A stretch of DNA of 64,000 bases, taken from contig DF236971.1 in assembly GCA_000708835.1 (NCBI GenBank), positions 62,001-126,000 of the forward strand, in the 5' to 3' direction. Position 1 is the first letter of the stretch. The number at the start of each line of letters is the position of its first letter. Below, piece after piece: positions 1 through 12,232 of the stretch. Under the pieces are notes generated by a model. It made no database searches and was not told the origin of the DNA. It worked only from the letters and a program-made list of their open reading frames with translations. The stretch is from Klebsormidium nitens (taxonomy: Eukaryota; Streptophyta; Klebsormidiophyceae; Klebsormidiales; Klebsormidiaceae). The position numbers and the translations under genes are program-made.

Positions 1-1769
1 GCGGGGTTGGCGGGTTTGAGAATGGAAGTCCTGCGGGCGACGGGGAGGAAACAGGAGTGTCGGGCCAGATGGAATGCCTGCAGAAGGGGAGGCCGGAACA
101 TTTTTGAATCTTTCGAAGCTTTCGAATTTTGAGGAGGAGAGGTGCCAATACCAAGTCACATGTGGCCCCTGCGGTAGAATTCAGTTTGTGTCAACTCAAC
201 AAGCCTCAACTTCAAAGGCTGCCCTCTTAAGCTCCTAGCAACAGAAAACCACCACCGTAACCTTGTGGCAGTGCGCTGTTGCCTGCAGCCTCATCCACAA
301 CTTTTGCAGCCCCTTGCTGCTGTGTCTATTCGTCAGCCAGGCTGTCTTCATTAATGCACCTCAACTGTGGGGCTTCCATAGAAGACAAACTACGAGAGTT
401 GGGGTGGCGTTGAGACCTGACAGTTTACCTCTCGTTTGAAGAGAAGGTCGCCCAATTGAAGCAGCCGGGGCGCAAAAACAGGGACTGACAGCTTGGGGGT
501 GAAGTGTTCAAGTAGCTCGGCCAGCTTCCGTGCAACGGGGTTTGGGAACCTGTCACCAGAAGCAATCCACATTCTTTTTCCCTTGAGTAAGCATAGCATG
601 ACGGCGCAAGTCAGAACTCAATTTAATTTCACTGATGCTCTTTTGTGACATGAAAGGCACTGGGATCAATAGAATCTTCCAATACATGCTCATAGCTAGA
701 GGTCTGATAGAAAGCTGAAAGAGAGCTCATATGCCTCGCCAGCATGTTTCGACAATCTCCATGAAAAGCAGTTCTCCTTGATGAAGGTGGTGACACGAGC
801 AGGTGCTGCAAAGAGGACCAGCTCTTTGCAACGCTGCAGAGAACTTTATCAAGGAGAGAAAAGGCTCCTCCCAAACCAGAATGTTGATACTCTAGTCTTA
901 CCTAGCTCCCAGCGGTGCCCCTTTCAGTACTTTGCTGAACTCGAGGTTGAATGCAGCAAGAACCGCTGCCTCCCCCATCTTTGCGATCGCCGAACAGCAG
1001 CTCTCTCAGCTCATATGCATCCCAATATTGATACACACAGTGCCACTACAACAACCTTACTACGTTGGTGTCAGCACCTTCGAGGCACATTGAGGGCAGG
1101 TTGCAAGAAAAAAAGAGCTCAGAAGGGGCAAAACTTGAGGTTTGATACATCAGATCATCTACATACACAGATGCTAGCGCTGTCGGCTTGCGCTTGCATC
1201 AACAAGCTAGCTTCTGAAGCGTACAATTTCAAGCATTTCCTCCATCTCAAGCACCTCGTAAACCCTAATCTCGAGCAGAAATTTCTGAAACCGTCGATGA
1301 AGGTAGCACTCTTGTAGATCGGTAGATCGCACGGCTGAGAAAGCTCTGGTTGCCACTCGCGCACAGGTTTACCTCAAATTCAAAGGAAGCAGTTGTCCAA
1401 ACTGTGCAACATATGCAATTGCCCTGAACGAAGCACAAATCGGAAGGCTGAAGCCTGAAGGCTGAAGCGCAGCCCAAATCTTTCCCAGGAAACATGTATT
1501 TTGAGAGCCTGGGGTTCAATGGCAGGAGCGCTACGAGCTTATGAGCTCAGCAACTCCAAGGGCTTTGTTTCTGTCGACGTCAGTTGGCGCGCTAGGCGAT
1601 GCGAAAGAGCCGGAAAGTGAACGAGGTAACGGAAGGACTGGATTGGGACTTTCAAAACAATTTGAAAGAAGTGCAATTAACAGCTATCTTTTCAAGCTCT
1701 TTAGCAGAACTAGTAGCATGCGTAGAACTAAGCACCTGACCTGTGCCGTGAAAGAACTCAGGCTGAGCC
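1..1769. other. Region without a confident gene
   Basis: Short open frames occur on both strands but none shows a recognisable domain, hydrophobic pattern or consistent splice structure. The first ~116 bases are open in two + frames, one reading an acidic, glycine-rich tail that stops near 116, so the 3' end of a gene lying to the left is possible but unproven. The part just left of 1770 should hold the promoter and 5' UTR of the transporter gene; no clear TATA element was picked out. Confidence 0.4.
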
Positions 1770-4700
1770 ATGGGTGCCATGCGGCACTTTCTGAGCTGGC
1801 TTAGCTGGAACAGGCAAACACCAGATCCGTCTGCTGGAGCCTTGAAGAGGAGCGGATCCGAGCTCTCATTCCTCACTGCAAATGACACCGAAGAGCAACA
1901 TGAAGATGGTCAAGGATTTGGTGGCCGAGCTCTGGTGTCAAAGGCCGGGGAAGAGAGTGACGACACTGTGCCTGAGATCACGCCTCTCCCATGGTGAGCA
2001 GCTCTGCATAATATTGAGGCAGATTGCTACAGGAGCGGAAGAAGTGGATCTATAAATGCAGTTTAATTACGATCGCCAAGCACAGTCAAAATGCAGCTTC
2101 GAAGATTACCAAAAAACCTTGGCACCTTGTTACCAAAAGTTGATTGAGATAGGGAGTTGAATGGCCGGAGGGAAATCTTCTCAGATGTGATCCAGTGTGC
2201 CGGCCTCTGGTGGTGGTCAAGACAAAATGAAAGTCTGCAGTCCAAACGACTGGCTATCCAGGTGCTTGATACTACCAAAACAATGTGATGCCACTCCTGT
2301 TTGCCACCAACTAACTGTAGAATCAGCACCATTTGCGGTATCCAATCTGGGGTATTGATCAATAGTACTGCTGCTGTGCCTTGCTTATCTGCATCTAGAC
2401 AAACGTGCAAGATATCATCTCACAGTATCAGCTCTGAGGCACGTTAACGTGATGCAGGCGGTCCGTGATCACGATCGGACTTAGCATGGGCAGCCAAGCA
2501 TTCCAGACCACCATGCTTTTCCCAATGGTGAGCTTTTATGCAGTGTGTGGGCTTCCTTTTCTGGTGAAACCGAAGAATAAATTGGTAGAAGCTTGGCCTC
2601 ATGAGCATCCGGTGATGTGTATTATATTCCAAAGCTAGAAGTAAGGTGGTGCTTTTTGAGACTTTCACATGCATTTGAAAAAGCTTGATACCGAGTGAAG
2701 AAAATAACGACCGTCTCTCCTAGAACCGAGCTAACTAAGTCGGAGCTTCAAAGGCAACCAAATCAAGCAAAGCTGAAGGTAACCCCCAGTCCATGCACGT
2801 TGCCACTCGAGTTGCCTCCTTGCTTCGTGATCCCCACACTTCATCAGAAGAATGTCGTTTCGTCACATTGCCGTATCTGACTTATTGTAGGCAGAACAGA
2901 AAGCCTGAGCTGCTATTTCTGTGTCTTGCAGCTCGTCTTCATGGTAGATGACTACGGCATCGCAGGGGAAAACGAGGACCTGGTCGGACAATACGCAGGC
3001 ATATTGGTACGTTTTCTCGACCTGAGATGTCTTCATTTCTGTGTAGTACCCTGCTTCACTTTCTCTGTTGGTTCTACATACGTACGTCTCTTTACAGTGC
3101 CACTGACCCTACCAGTGCTTTCAAAAAAATCAGCGTTCCTTCGGCTTTTGCCTCGTTTCTTGCTTGCGGAGTGACGTGCTTTTTCACTCAACTACTTTCG
3201 ACAAGACCTCCAGGTGTTAGACAATCCAAAGATGAAAAGGCCAATTTTGCCTGACTGAGACGAGGTCTCAAAAACACCCATCTTGACAAACATTCCACAA
3301 CCGAGTCACGGAGTCGTGTTTCGCCCTCTTAGCTTGCGTATTTGACCCCTCTCCAGTCAGGCCTCTGCTTCTCGTCGATCTCAAAAGACCTTCCATTAAG
3401 AACCGGAGGGCGCCGTGAGGAGGAGGGCGTCTACGTACATACCATGCCGTCTCCTCATATGACTCACCAACAGTTTCATTAGCCAGCTACGCCACGCTCT
3501 ACTCAGCTTACCTTGCCCAACCGGCCGCCCATTTCCGCAGGCCTCGTGCTTCCCGTTCGCCCAGTTCATGTCCTCCTATTTGTGGGGCGTCACTTCGGAC
3601 CGCATCGGACGGCGCCCCGTCATCGTCTTCGGCAACGTGGCGGCAGCGGCCGCGGCGCTTTTGCTCGGGTTCAGCCGACACTTTCTCTTGGCTTGTGTGG
3701 CCCGGTTGCTGGGGGGTCTCCTAAACGGGACGCTCGGGTCACTGCGCACGTCTCTAGGGGAGTTGTGCGACAGGTACGTAACGGTCGAGTCCGTACTCAA
3801 CCGGGCCTTTCTGCGTTTCCCTGTTCCTACGTTTCTTCTTGCTTGGATTCAGCCGAATTTTTCTTCTGACGTGTGTCGCCCGGTTGTTAGGGGGTCTCCT
3901 AAACGGGACGCTCGGATTGCTGCGCACGTCTTTGGGGGAGCTGTGCGACAGGTAGGTATCGCTCGAGTCGCGTTCCCGACTGGGCGTTTCTCCTTTCCTT
4001 CGTTTCTCTTTGCTTAGAAAGCAACCGGCACATACATCGAGCTTGTGTCGTTCCGTTGGGCCCTTCTGAACGGAATGCTAGAACCGCTGTGCACGTCTCT
4101 GCGGCAGGTGTGCGACAGGTAGGGACTTGAGTGATAGGCGTTCCTTTCCTTTTTCCGTTTCTCTTTGGCTTGGGTTCAGCCGCGACTTCGTCTAGCCTAT
4201 GTTGTTCGGTTGCGAGATGCTTTCTGAACGAAAAGCTTAGGTCGCTGCGCAGGTCTTTGCGGAAGGCGACAGGTAATAAGAATAAAAGTGGCATTCTCAG
4301 CCGGGTAGCTTCTCCCGAACGCCGTTGGCCCGAATGATGATCATGAGCGGTGCCCTGTGAGTCCCCCGACCGGGCGGCACACCTCGAGGACTTCCGAAAA
4401 GCTCTACAGGTTTACAATATCAAGTCCGCACTTTCTTCAACATAGCACGATTCGAAGCTCAGAGTCATTGAGCTTCAGCAAAAATCTCGACCGGACGCCC
4501 ACGTAATGACCTCGTGACACCGTACAGTGCTTTTCTCTCTGCAGTACAAACCAGGCCAGTGGGTTTGCCATCTTCCAGCTCGCCTGGGGCCTGGGTTCCA
4601 TCATTGGCCCGGTCGTGGGCGGACTGTTCGCCCGCCCATGCGACACGTGGAACCTGGGTGACACGTGTCCAACTCTCCTTCGTCGATACCCATACCTGCT

Positions 4701-7700
4701 CCCCTGCGCACTGGGCAGCGCGGTCTCCTTATTCGCCAGCGCAATGAGCGCTTACTTTTTAGAAGAAACGCTACACCGGATTAAGCCAACCCCGCGCCGG
4801 TTAAGGAAGGCCGGTTATGAACAGATTGGCGAGGTCGAGCTGGAAGGAGTCTCTAAGGGTGCCGCGCAGGGAGATCTGCTGGAGGGGTCGTCTAGAGGGA
4901 AGAAGCTGCAGCCGGAGGTTATTCACATGGGTCCGGAACACTCCCGCCACGGGGGTAGTGTGAACGGGGGAACGGCCTTTGCGCAGCTGATGCAAATGCG
5001 CGCGCAGTCTATCACTGCTAAAGCGTCTCGAACGCCTTCTGTAACCTCCAAGGGAGCTCTGCCGCTGTCCAAGCAGCAGGAACCCTCTAGAGATCCTCCG
5101 AACATCACGGAGCCGTCTGCGGAAGCGCGAAGAACGTCTAGGTTTTCCCCAGAGCTTCTGGAGCCTAGCCAAACCACACCGGGCGCTTTTATGCACGGAG
5201 CGTCTCTGGACGGTATAAAACGGCGAGCGGAGCTGACAAAAGGCGATGCAGAGGGGACGGTAGGTTTCAGTAGCGGGTCTGTTCATGGGGCGTCTGCTTA
5301 TGGCAGCATAACACGGAGGATATCAAGTGGCGACAGGCGGCAGTCAGGTAAGGAGCTATCATGTTGCATTGTTAGACGTACAGTTTACTTGATTTACGGA
5401 CGGACATTTAAAGTAAGAAAAGGAGGCCCTCAATCAATATCGCCCCTAAAAGAGGCCTACGCTTCCTGTTATGAAGCATGAAATCAAACGGGGTTGAAGC
5501 TTCCCCTCACTCCGAATCGACCTTCTTGTTGCTTCGACATTGTTTTTATGCCTGTCAGCAACCTGAACGATTGCATCACAATCATATGGTGTAGTCGTCA
5601 AGCTCGACACCGCGAAGCAAAATTGTCCGTTGGTTCTCCCAGGTCTCTCGAAATCTCTTCCGACCTCTGAAGAACGGCCGATGCAGTCTCTGACCGGGGA
5701 GCCACCTAAGCAAGTCGCCGGATACCAGGTGCTCGGGAGGGCTGACGACGGCGACCAGGCTGACCGGGCGGGGGCTGCCCCGGGCGCCGGAAAGCGGGCG
5801 TGGTGGAAAGACCGGGACGTGTTGGTGGCTTGCGGGTCGTATGGGATGCTCGCGCTTGTGTTCATCATCTTGGGTGAGGCTCTGCGGCTGGAAGTAACCC
5901 AAATTGCTAACAAACGATATCTTCGCTTAACCTAGGTTCAGCAATATCGAGTGAGTACACAGACCTGATCCAGAATCTGACCCAAACCGCTATCTGAGCA
6001 GAGCAGGGGCAGCCGTTACATATGGTTTGGGCCCTCCGTGAGGCCTGTTGTTAGTCCTGTACCAATCCTGAGGTCGATGCCTGCACCACACCGAGTTGAC
6101 CGAGATCAGAAAGGAGTCTCGGCGATCAGTTGCTGTGGACTCTTTGTTTCCCTGCTCGAACAGGGCACCTCATCGCAATCTGCGCCGTTTCTCGTTCCAA
6201 CATCACTGTCAGACTTCAACACTTGCAAATACATTCATACCGATGACTAAATCCAGAAGTAGCCGCAGGTTTACATATGTCCATCTTCAAACAGTAAGTA
6301 GATCGCTGTCGAATAGACCGTCCCCCAGACGTGTTTTTCTGGCGACGCGCTGTCGGTAACCTGCGACGAGAGTGTCGCCACAGCACGGGACCCTTCAAAG
6401 AAACCCCCTCAAACATTGGTCCTTGGGCGAAGCGATGTTTCGACACCCCTTGCATCTGAACCGCCCTTCTGCTGCAGACGAATTTTTGCCCATATTCGCG
6501 GCGACACCATTAGCCCTGGGGGGGCTCGGTCTTAGCTCGGAGGCCATTGGGACGACCGTCAGCGTGGGGGGCGTCACGATGTTCCTGTTCACCATGTTCG
6601 TCTTTGCGCCGCTAAGCAAGCGGTAAGGGTGCGTGTCGACCGAAGTGCTGCGGAAAGCTGTCCAGATCTTTTAGCCAATCAGATGGCTTGCCGTGTCCAC
6701 GTGGTCAACCAAGGTACATACCAGACAAGCAGCATGTCCAGAAATGTACCGTACCTCTTACCTGTCGGTACTGCAAAGGCAACACTGGAGGTCAAGAAGG
6801 CTTTCGGTCGACGCGCATCCTAAGCTGCCGGCTGACACGAATGAAAGGCCCTCAAAACGGCAGATCCTAGTGGGGACTTTCTTTGAAACTTTGCTATCCT
6901 TGTCTTGCTCCAATACAAATTGCACTTTCGATGCTCTGCTTTTCCGGGCGCTGCAGTCGCGGGACCTTTAAAAAATGATACAGCTAGTACCTTTGATCAG
7001 TACTTCAAGCGCCTGATGGTCTAAGAGTGGAGAGATTGCTTCCTTGTTCAGAGGATGCCTGTCGTGCCCTCCTGCTTCCCGCGGCATGCCTCGTCACTTC
7101 CTAACAGGCTCGCCTGGAATCTGAAAAGAACCAGTCATACCAGTCTCACAAAGGCCTCAAACCATGCTTCCGTGCGCGCAGGTTTGGGCCGATATTGTGT
7201 TACCGGTACGGCACGCTGGTCATGGTCCCGATCTGCCTCATCTCGCCTGCCATGTCACTGCTCGTCCGGGAAACGTTTGCGCGCTACCTCGGACTGATGG
7301 CCATTCTCGTTGTCCGAAACATCGCCAGCACGACGGCCTTCACCGGCGTGCTGCTGATCGTTTCCAACTCGTCGCCTCCGGAAGATGCGGGCAAGGTAAG
7401 ATTCCAAGGGGAGGGCGCTAATCTATCATGAGCATCGATCTAATGATCTTCTCAACGGATCCTCAGCGTGTTAAGCCTAGTGATCCGCTTTCTTGATCTT
7501 GCCTCGGGAACTCAGCTCTGTGTGGGCTCAACCGAAGCATGAAACTTCCTGCGTTTAATGACGGCCGTCGGACTCACTCCACAGTTCTTGAGGAAGTCAA
7601 AGAAAGCCAAAGGGATCCCTGCGGAACAGCCGTTGTTACAGATCACCCACAGGACACGTCGCGTCCCTTGAATAAAACCTCGTATCAAACGCACTTTGCT

Positions 7701-7969
7701 AACTTCCCTCGTTGCTCTTCTTTCTCAAGGTGAACGGACTCGGCCAAACGACGGCCAGCTTTGCGCGCGCGCTGGGCCCCGCTTTCGGCGGCAGCCTCTG
7801 GTCCTTCTCCGAGACGCTACGATTCCCGTACCACCAGTTTTTGGCGTTCGTGCTGACGGCAATCTTCGCCATGCTGACGTACGTCTCCAGCCTGGTTCTG
7901 TCAGAGCAGCTGAATGTGCCTCGGGCGGAACGGAACCGGAAGCGAGCGGGGCAGAAGATCGTGCGCTAG
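1770..7969 (+). CDS. ZIFL-like major facilitator superfamily transporter (multi-exon; one early exon not found)
   Basis: Predicted 12-helix membrane transporter of the zinc-induced-facilitator-like (ZIFL/TetA-like) MFS group, which moves small solutes or metal chelators by proton antiport; the substrate cannot be told from sequence. Exons seen: 1770-1993, 2932-3006, 3541-3773, 4545-5347, 5643-5873, 6478-6622, 7182-7395, 7730-7969. The N-terminal exon ends in the family-typical TPLPW. The second exon reads FMVDDYGIAGENEDLVGQYA, and the third carries the MFS signature WGVTSDRIGRRP followed by helices and LLNGTLGSLRT. The fourth ends the N-half with FLEETLHRI and then adds a ~190-residue hydrophilic Ser-rich loop; the C-half starts at LDEFLPIFA. 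Exon phases agree from 2932 onward. Exon 1 ends in phase 2 but 2932 starts in phase 0, so an exon of length 3n+1 carrying TM1 is missing from the model. More than 720 residues. The intron at 3774-4544 holds three decayed copies of the preceding exon end. Confidence 0.82.
3840..4280 (+). repeat. Three degenerate tandem copies of an exon 3' end plus donor, inside an MFS intron
   Basis: The tail of the exon ending at 3773 and the first ~70 bases of its intron recur three times. The true donor is at 3774; copied GACAG/GT donors lie at about 3952, 4119 and 4273, a spacing of roughly 178, 167 and 154. Divergence increases away from the exon: the first copy still reads the CCTAAACGGGACGCTCGG core exactly, the last keeps only scattered matches. 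All copies are in the orientation of the gene. Confidence 0.85.
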
Positions 7970-9409
7970 GAGTGGATTCTTGTAGTGTCTGTCGCAGTGA
8001 GAGCTTCATGACTTGAGACTCCGCCTATCCACTGGGTCGGCTCCTGTCTCAATTAGTATTGCCATTTACGAAACGGCCAGGCGGGTCGTCTTTTGACGCA
8101 AAGACTCAAGACTTCAGATGTGTTGTCAAGGGTCGATGAAACAGATGGTTATGTAAACATATGAGCTTCTAAGATTGCTTTACTCTGCAACACTGTAGAT
8201 GTGTAGCTTTGTAGATGTGTAGCTGCGCCTTTGAACCTAGGAATCAGGCCATTGAAAAATTCCAGAGGATTGGCCATGCCGCTCATAGCGAGATGGAACA
8301 GTCTAATTAACAAATGATCCGCACGCTTAGATTTGAGACTGGGAGGCCAAACGCTTGCTTTCGACTTCGACGATTCGGCTGCAGACTTCTCGGAACCTGG
8401 AGTTTGTTGACAAGTCAACTCCAGATCTGACGCACTGCCGGGAAGCAGAAACGAGTGACTTTGCTTTATTCACATCATAAAGCAAAGCGTAATCTCATGG
8501 TGAAATCTGACCGCGGTGGCTTCGAAAGCACCAGATTGCATAGTAAATCGTATATTGGTCGGTGGGCAATATCTGTCGGCTCAGATTGCCAGGCGCGGAT
8601 TGCTTTTGTGGCAGGAATAGGCCCTCGTTGTGGCTTCTTCTGGATTGATGGTGAAGTTGGCAAGTGCAAACGATTACCAACATTGCCACTGTTTTTCGAA
8701 TAAGAGTCATTTCAAATCTTGCACGGGCCATGGTGGCTGCATGCTTTACGTCGTCGACGGAGAGTTTGAACATTTACATATTCATCTCGTAGTACCGAAG
8801 CTCGGTGACGTTTGCATGTAGCTTCATGGATAGAAATGTAACACGGCGCATGCAGAAGCTGCATGTACAAAGTTTCGTCCTGTGCTTTGCAAGTATAGAA
8901 CATATAAGGTGCGCTTCGCAGGCAGGACTTTGGCACCCTAAGCGCGCGGCCCGTCCCCAAGCTGCGTACGATCACCATACGATACTACGATCTCACAATG
9001 GAGGAAATTAATTCAATATACTCATCTGGCATGAGGACTTAAGGACTCAACTGAACGCCACCCATGCCGTTCTAGTGTACTATAGCTATGCATGACGACA
9101 GCGCGGCCCAAACTTCAAAGCACCGGCATGGGGGCGCGGCAACGTAAGGCGGGCCTAGTAGGGGGCGCGCCGCGCCGACAGGCCGACGGTCACCCTGGCG
9201 CTCGCGCGCGCGGTCTCCCGAGGGCGCGCCGAGAGTTGGGTTGACAGGTTGGGTTTACATGACAAAACTTGGTTTTGCAGCAGGTGTTTTCCAATTTTAA
9301 CAAATTAGGGTTCAGAGTTTTGGGGCTTGAAAGCTTGAGCTTAGCCTTGCTGTTGAGCTCTCGAGCCCAACAACAGCATTTTGATTCAGGTTCTGAATAG
9401 GGAAAGGCT
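7970..9409. other. Intergenic region between MFS and YidD genes
   Basis: No supported gene. A 16-base tandem pair (TGTAGATGTGTAGCTT) lies at about 8194-8224. From about 9110 to 9235 the sequence becomes GC-rich with many CG dinucleotides and GGCGCGCC-type words. This probably belongs to the promoter or 5' region of the YidD gene starting at 9410. Confidence 0.5.
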
Positions 9410-12232
9410 ATGGCGCAGGTTCTCACCACTCAACCGCTGCTGGAAAGACGATGCTTCAGGAAAGCTGCCCTTGGAAGCCCGACGATACAGGAAGCGGGGA
9501 GCTTTACAGCATTGCCCACAGTCCCCTGTGCTGCGCGGCAAGGTCAGAGAAGGATGAGTCAGGCGCTTGCCTTTGAAAGTCCAGCAAGGAGACTTGCCAT
9601 AAGAGAATCAAAGTCGGCGCCGCCCAAGGAGCAGGTGTTGTTGCAAAGGGGCTTTGGTGGAGCTTTGAAGAGTACTGTGCAGGTTCCTCACTTATCCGCA
9701 TGGGCGCCCCATAGCGGAGGTGGTGTGCAGTGTCTTAGTAAAACTTCTTCCAGCCGCGATTGTTTCACGTGCGTTCTAGATCCTAGCATCCCCTGGCAGC
9801 AACCCCCAAATAGGTGGAGAAGACAAGCTCATACTTCAAGCTATCTCCCGTCAACATTTGAAAGAGCCCCAGAGTTTGTGTCCAGCGGCACCAGAAAAAT
9901 CCAGGCCACACAGTCTCCTGCTTCTAGTGCACCACCCTTCCATCGAACCCGTAAACATGTCAACAAAGCAAATTTATCTGCTGGAAAGGTAGGGAGTTCA
10001 GCATCGACTTCCAATCAAATATCACACATAAAAGAAAGCCACCGCAGTCAACCTGTAGGAGCTGGCAAGGGATTGGTGAGATTGAGACATACAAAACGGC
10101 TGTTATTGCTGCGACCTTGTGGTTGCACCACTGATTGTCAGGACGGGGAGGCACCAGCTGGGAAGGGGGACTCTACAGCCCAGCCATCTGAGCTCAGCGC
10201 TGAGGTCAGCAGCAGTGAAGTCAGCGACAGGGCGGACAAGGAGAAGGGGCTGAGCCTAGGCGTTAAAGCGGCCCTGGGGGCGTTGCGGTTCTATAAAAGT
10301 GAGTCTCTTAAGGTACTCCAGTGTGATATTGACGCTTTATGTTGGTTTAAGTGACTACAAAACACGTTCTACCGCACGCCTTCAGGCGGGACTGCAGAGG
10401 ATAGGGAAGCCAGAAGCTTCACTTCTCAAGCAGGAAGCAGTGGAGCTATTGTGTGCGCCAGATTGCAATAATTTCTTCCCGCAGCTTTCCTGCTGTCAGC
10501 TGTCACAAGTTAAGAGACTCTGGTCAGTCATTTTGCCATTTGTATGGGCCCGGTAACATGCGAAGCATCACATCGGGCGTTAGGATCATGACCAATCTTG
10601 CAGGTCTGGTTGACAACCAGCTAATTAGTCGCCTTACTAATCCCTCTAGTCCATTCGTTGCCTTAAAGACCCCACAATTTATACTCTCCAAGGGAGTTGC
10701 TTGTCAACAGAGGGCCAGGGCTTCTCGACTTCTAACTCTGGTTTTGGTCAGGCGGATGCAATCGAAAGCAGATATCGTAGAGCCAAGTAGTATCGTCAGT
10801 TCTGAGGAACTTGACTGCAGATTAGTTGGTTTCTGTCTCTTCAGATTAGGAATCAGTGTTGCGAAAACAGTGATAGATTTGGCAGACTTTCGTGACAAGT
10901 CATCTCTGTCAAAAGGAAAACCGAAGTTCGGATTAAGATCAGGCACTCTTGGAATAATCGCTTCGGCTTTGGACTTCAGAGACAATCCTTTTGTGGTTCC
11001 CACACGTTCGCTGCGGCGCCTGACCAACACAGCTTTAAAAGCAAACCAGAAGCATTTGTGTCTTACCATCCTTCCAGAATACTTGGGGACGGATGTGAGA
11101 GGAATAGATTCCGTCAACGTCTTGCTTTCATCTGGCGGCTGCTTCAGTAACCAAGCCCCATGTTCTCCTCGCTTGATGCTTCGTGGAGTTATGAGGCCTT
11201 TGTTCTCCAGTCTATATGCAGCTAACAAGCTGTTCCGCTTTGCAGGAGAGATATCGCCGTGGCTTCCGGGGAGCTGCCGGTATCAGCCGACCTGCTCGCA
11301 GTACGCTGTTCAGGTGGGCTTCTTATGAGCTCGTGGACTCACCAGGGTACATAGTCTTCTCTTTGGTAAGAAGACTTCGACTTTGTCAAGAGGTTGGATC
11401 GACAGAGCAGGGCTTGGAAAGAAAGTCACGTGCTGCTTGACTTCTCTTTGCACCGTACTTCTGAACCAGAGTAAGAGGTTTGTCCTCACGTGAGCAGGAC
11501 ACTAAAGGCCCTTAGCTTCTGCACTTCCAAGGTTTTGATGTCCAAGTTTTCAAGCCATTCGACTTACATTAAACCTTGCTGCGAATTCGTCGCTGTCAGC
11601 TGCCTCAATTTTGGCATCAACTGAGAGCCCGCAAAAGATTACGAGACTCGTTGGTTTCAAATGAAACTTGAAAAGCGGGCCTATTTGTTGGGCGACGCCA
11701 TCCCTCAGATGGATTCCCTTGCCTTTTCTCTTCCTCACGTTGATTATTTGCCTTTGGCAGGCTTACACGAAGTTCGGGTTCGTTAAAGGGAGCATCCTAA
11801 CGGCGTGGCGGCTGATACGATGCAACCCTTTAGGTGGGGTGATTTGGCATTGTCTGGCGTCCTCCGCTGTCTGCTCGGTATTGGCTTTCTTCGAAAGTCT
11901 GGCCTGATCCGGATCAAGTAGAGCGCAGCATGTGTAAACCTATCCTTTACGATTCTGGTTGCCATTTGTGCAATTTGCTTCTGAAGTCTGTCGTCGCTTT
12001 TGCTCACGAGTCTGTTGCGCTGCTCATATTTGGAGGGGAACGGAGTTAAGCACAGGATTGGTATCCTTTGTGTTACCATGCATACGCCCTCATCCAAGGA
12101 CGTTTCTGGTCGCTTGGCTTCGCTTGAGGTGCTCTAGTCCACGACCAAAAGTCTCTACTGGATCTGCCCGCAGGTACCTCTGGTTATGATCCCCCTCGGT
12201 GGCCGCCCTCCGACTGCCAGCCGATTGATTGA
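9410..12232 (+). CDS. YidD family membrane-protein insertion efficiency factor, probably plastid-targeted
   Basis: YidD is a small protein that assists YidC/Alb3-type insertases in placing proteins into membranes; in this lineage it is expected at the thylakoid. Exons 9410-10298, 11246-11313, 11761-11833 and 12174-12232 join in consistent phase to 362 residues. The conserved domain is confined to the last ~80 residues: ALGALRFYKREISPWLPGS, then CRYQPTCSQYA (Cys ~307 and ~313), FVKGSILTAWRLIRCNPLGG, and GYDPPRW near the C-terminus. These match the family's paired-cysteine and RCNP motifs. The first ~280 residues are Ser/Arg/Lys-rich, low in acidic residues at the start, and unlike any domain I know. 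The beginning fits a chloroplast transit peptide, but the leader is much longer than the usual plant YidD extension. The ATG at 9410 is the first in frame. Confidence 0.9.
10299..11245 (+). other. YidD intron 1 containing a long open frame in phase with exon 2
   Basis: This 947-base intron is open on the + strand from about 10453 into exon 2 in the exon 2 reading frame (about 264 codons upstream of the exon). A 174-codon frame is also open on the - strand at 10704-11228. Neither translation resembles a known family. The spliced model is preferred because exon 1 supplies the conserved LRFYKREISP start of the YidD domain. Confidence 0.5.

Noticed and set aside
10453-11328. 291-codon frame as the true first exon of YidD
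   Set aside because: It lacks the conserved LRFYKR start of the YidD domain, which the upstream exon ending at 10298 supplies in correct phase. It is kept only as an observation.
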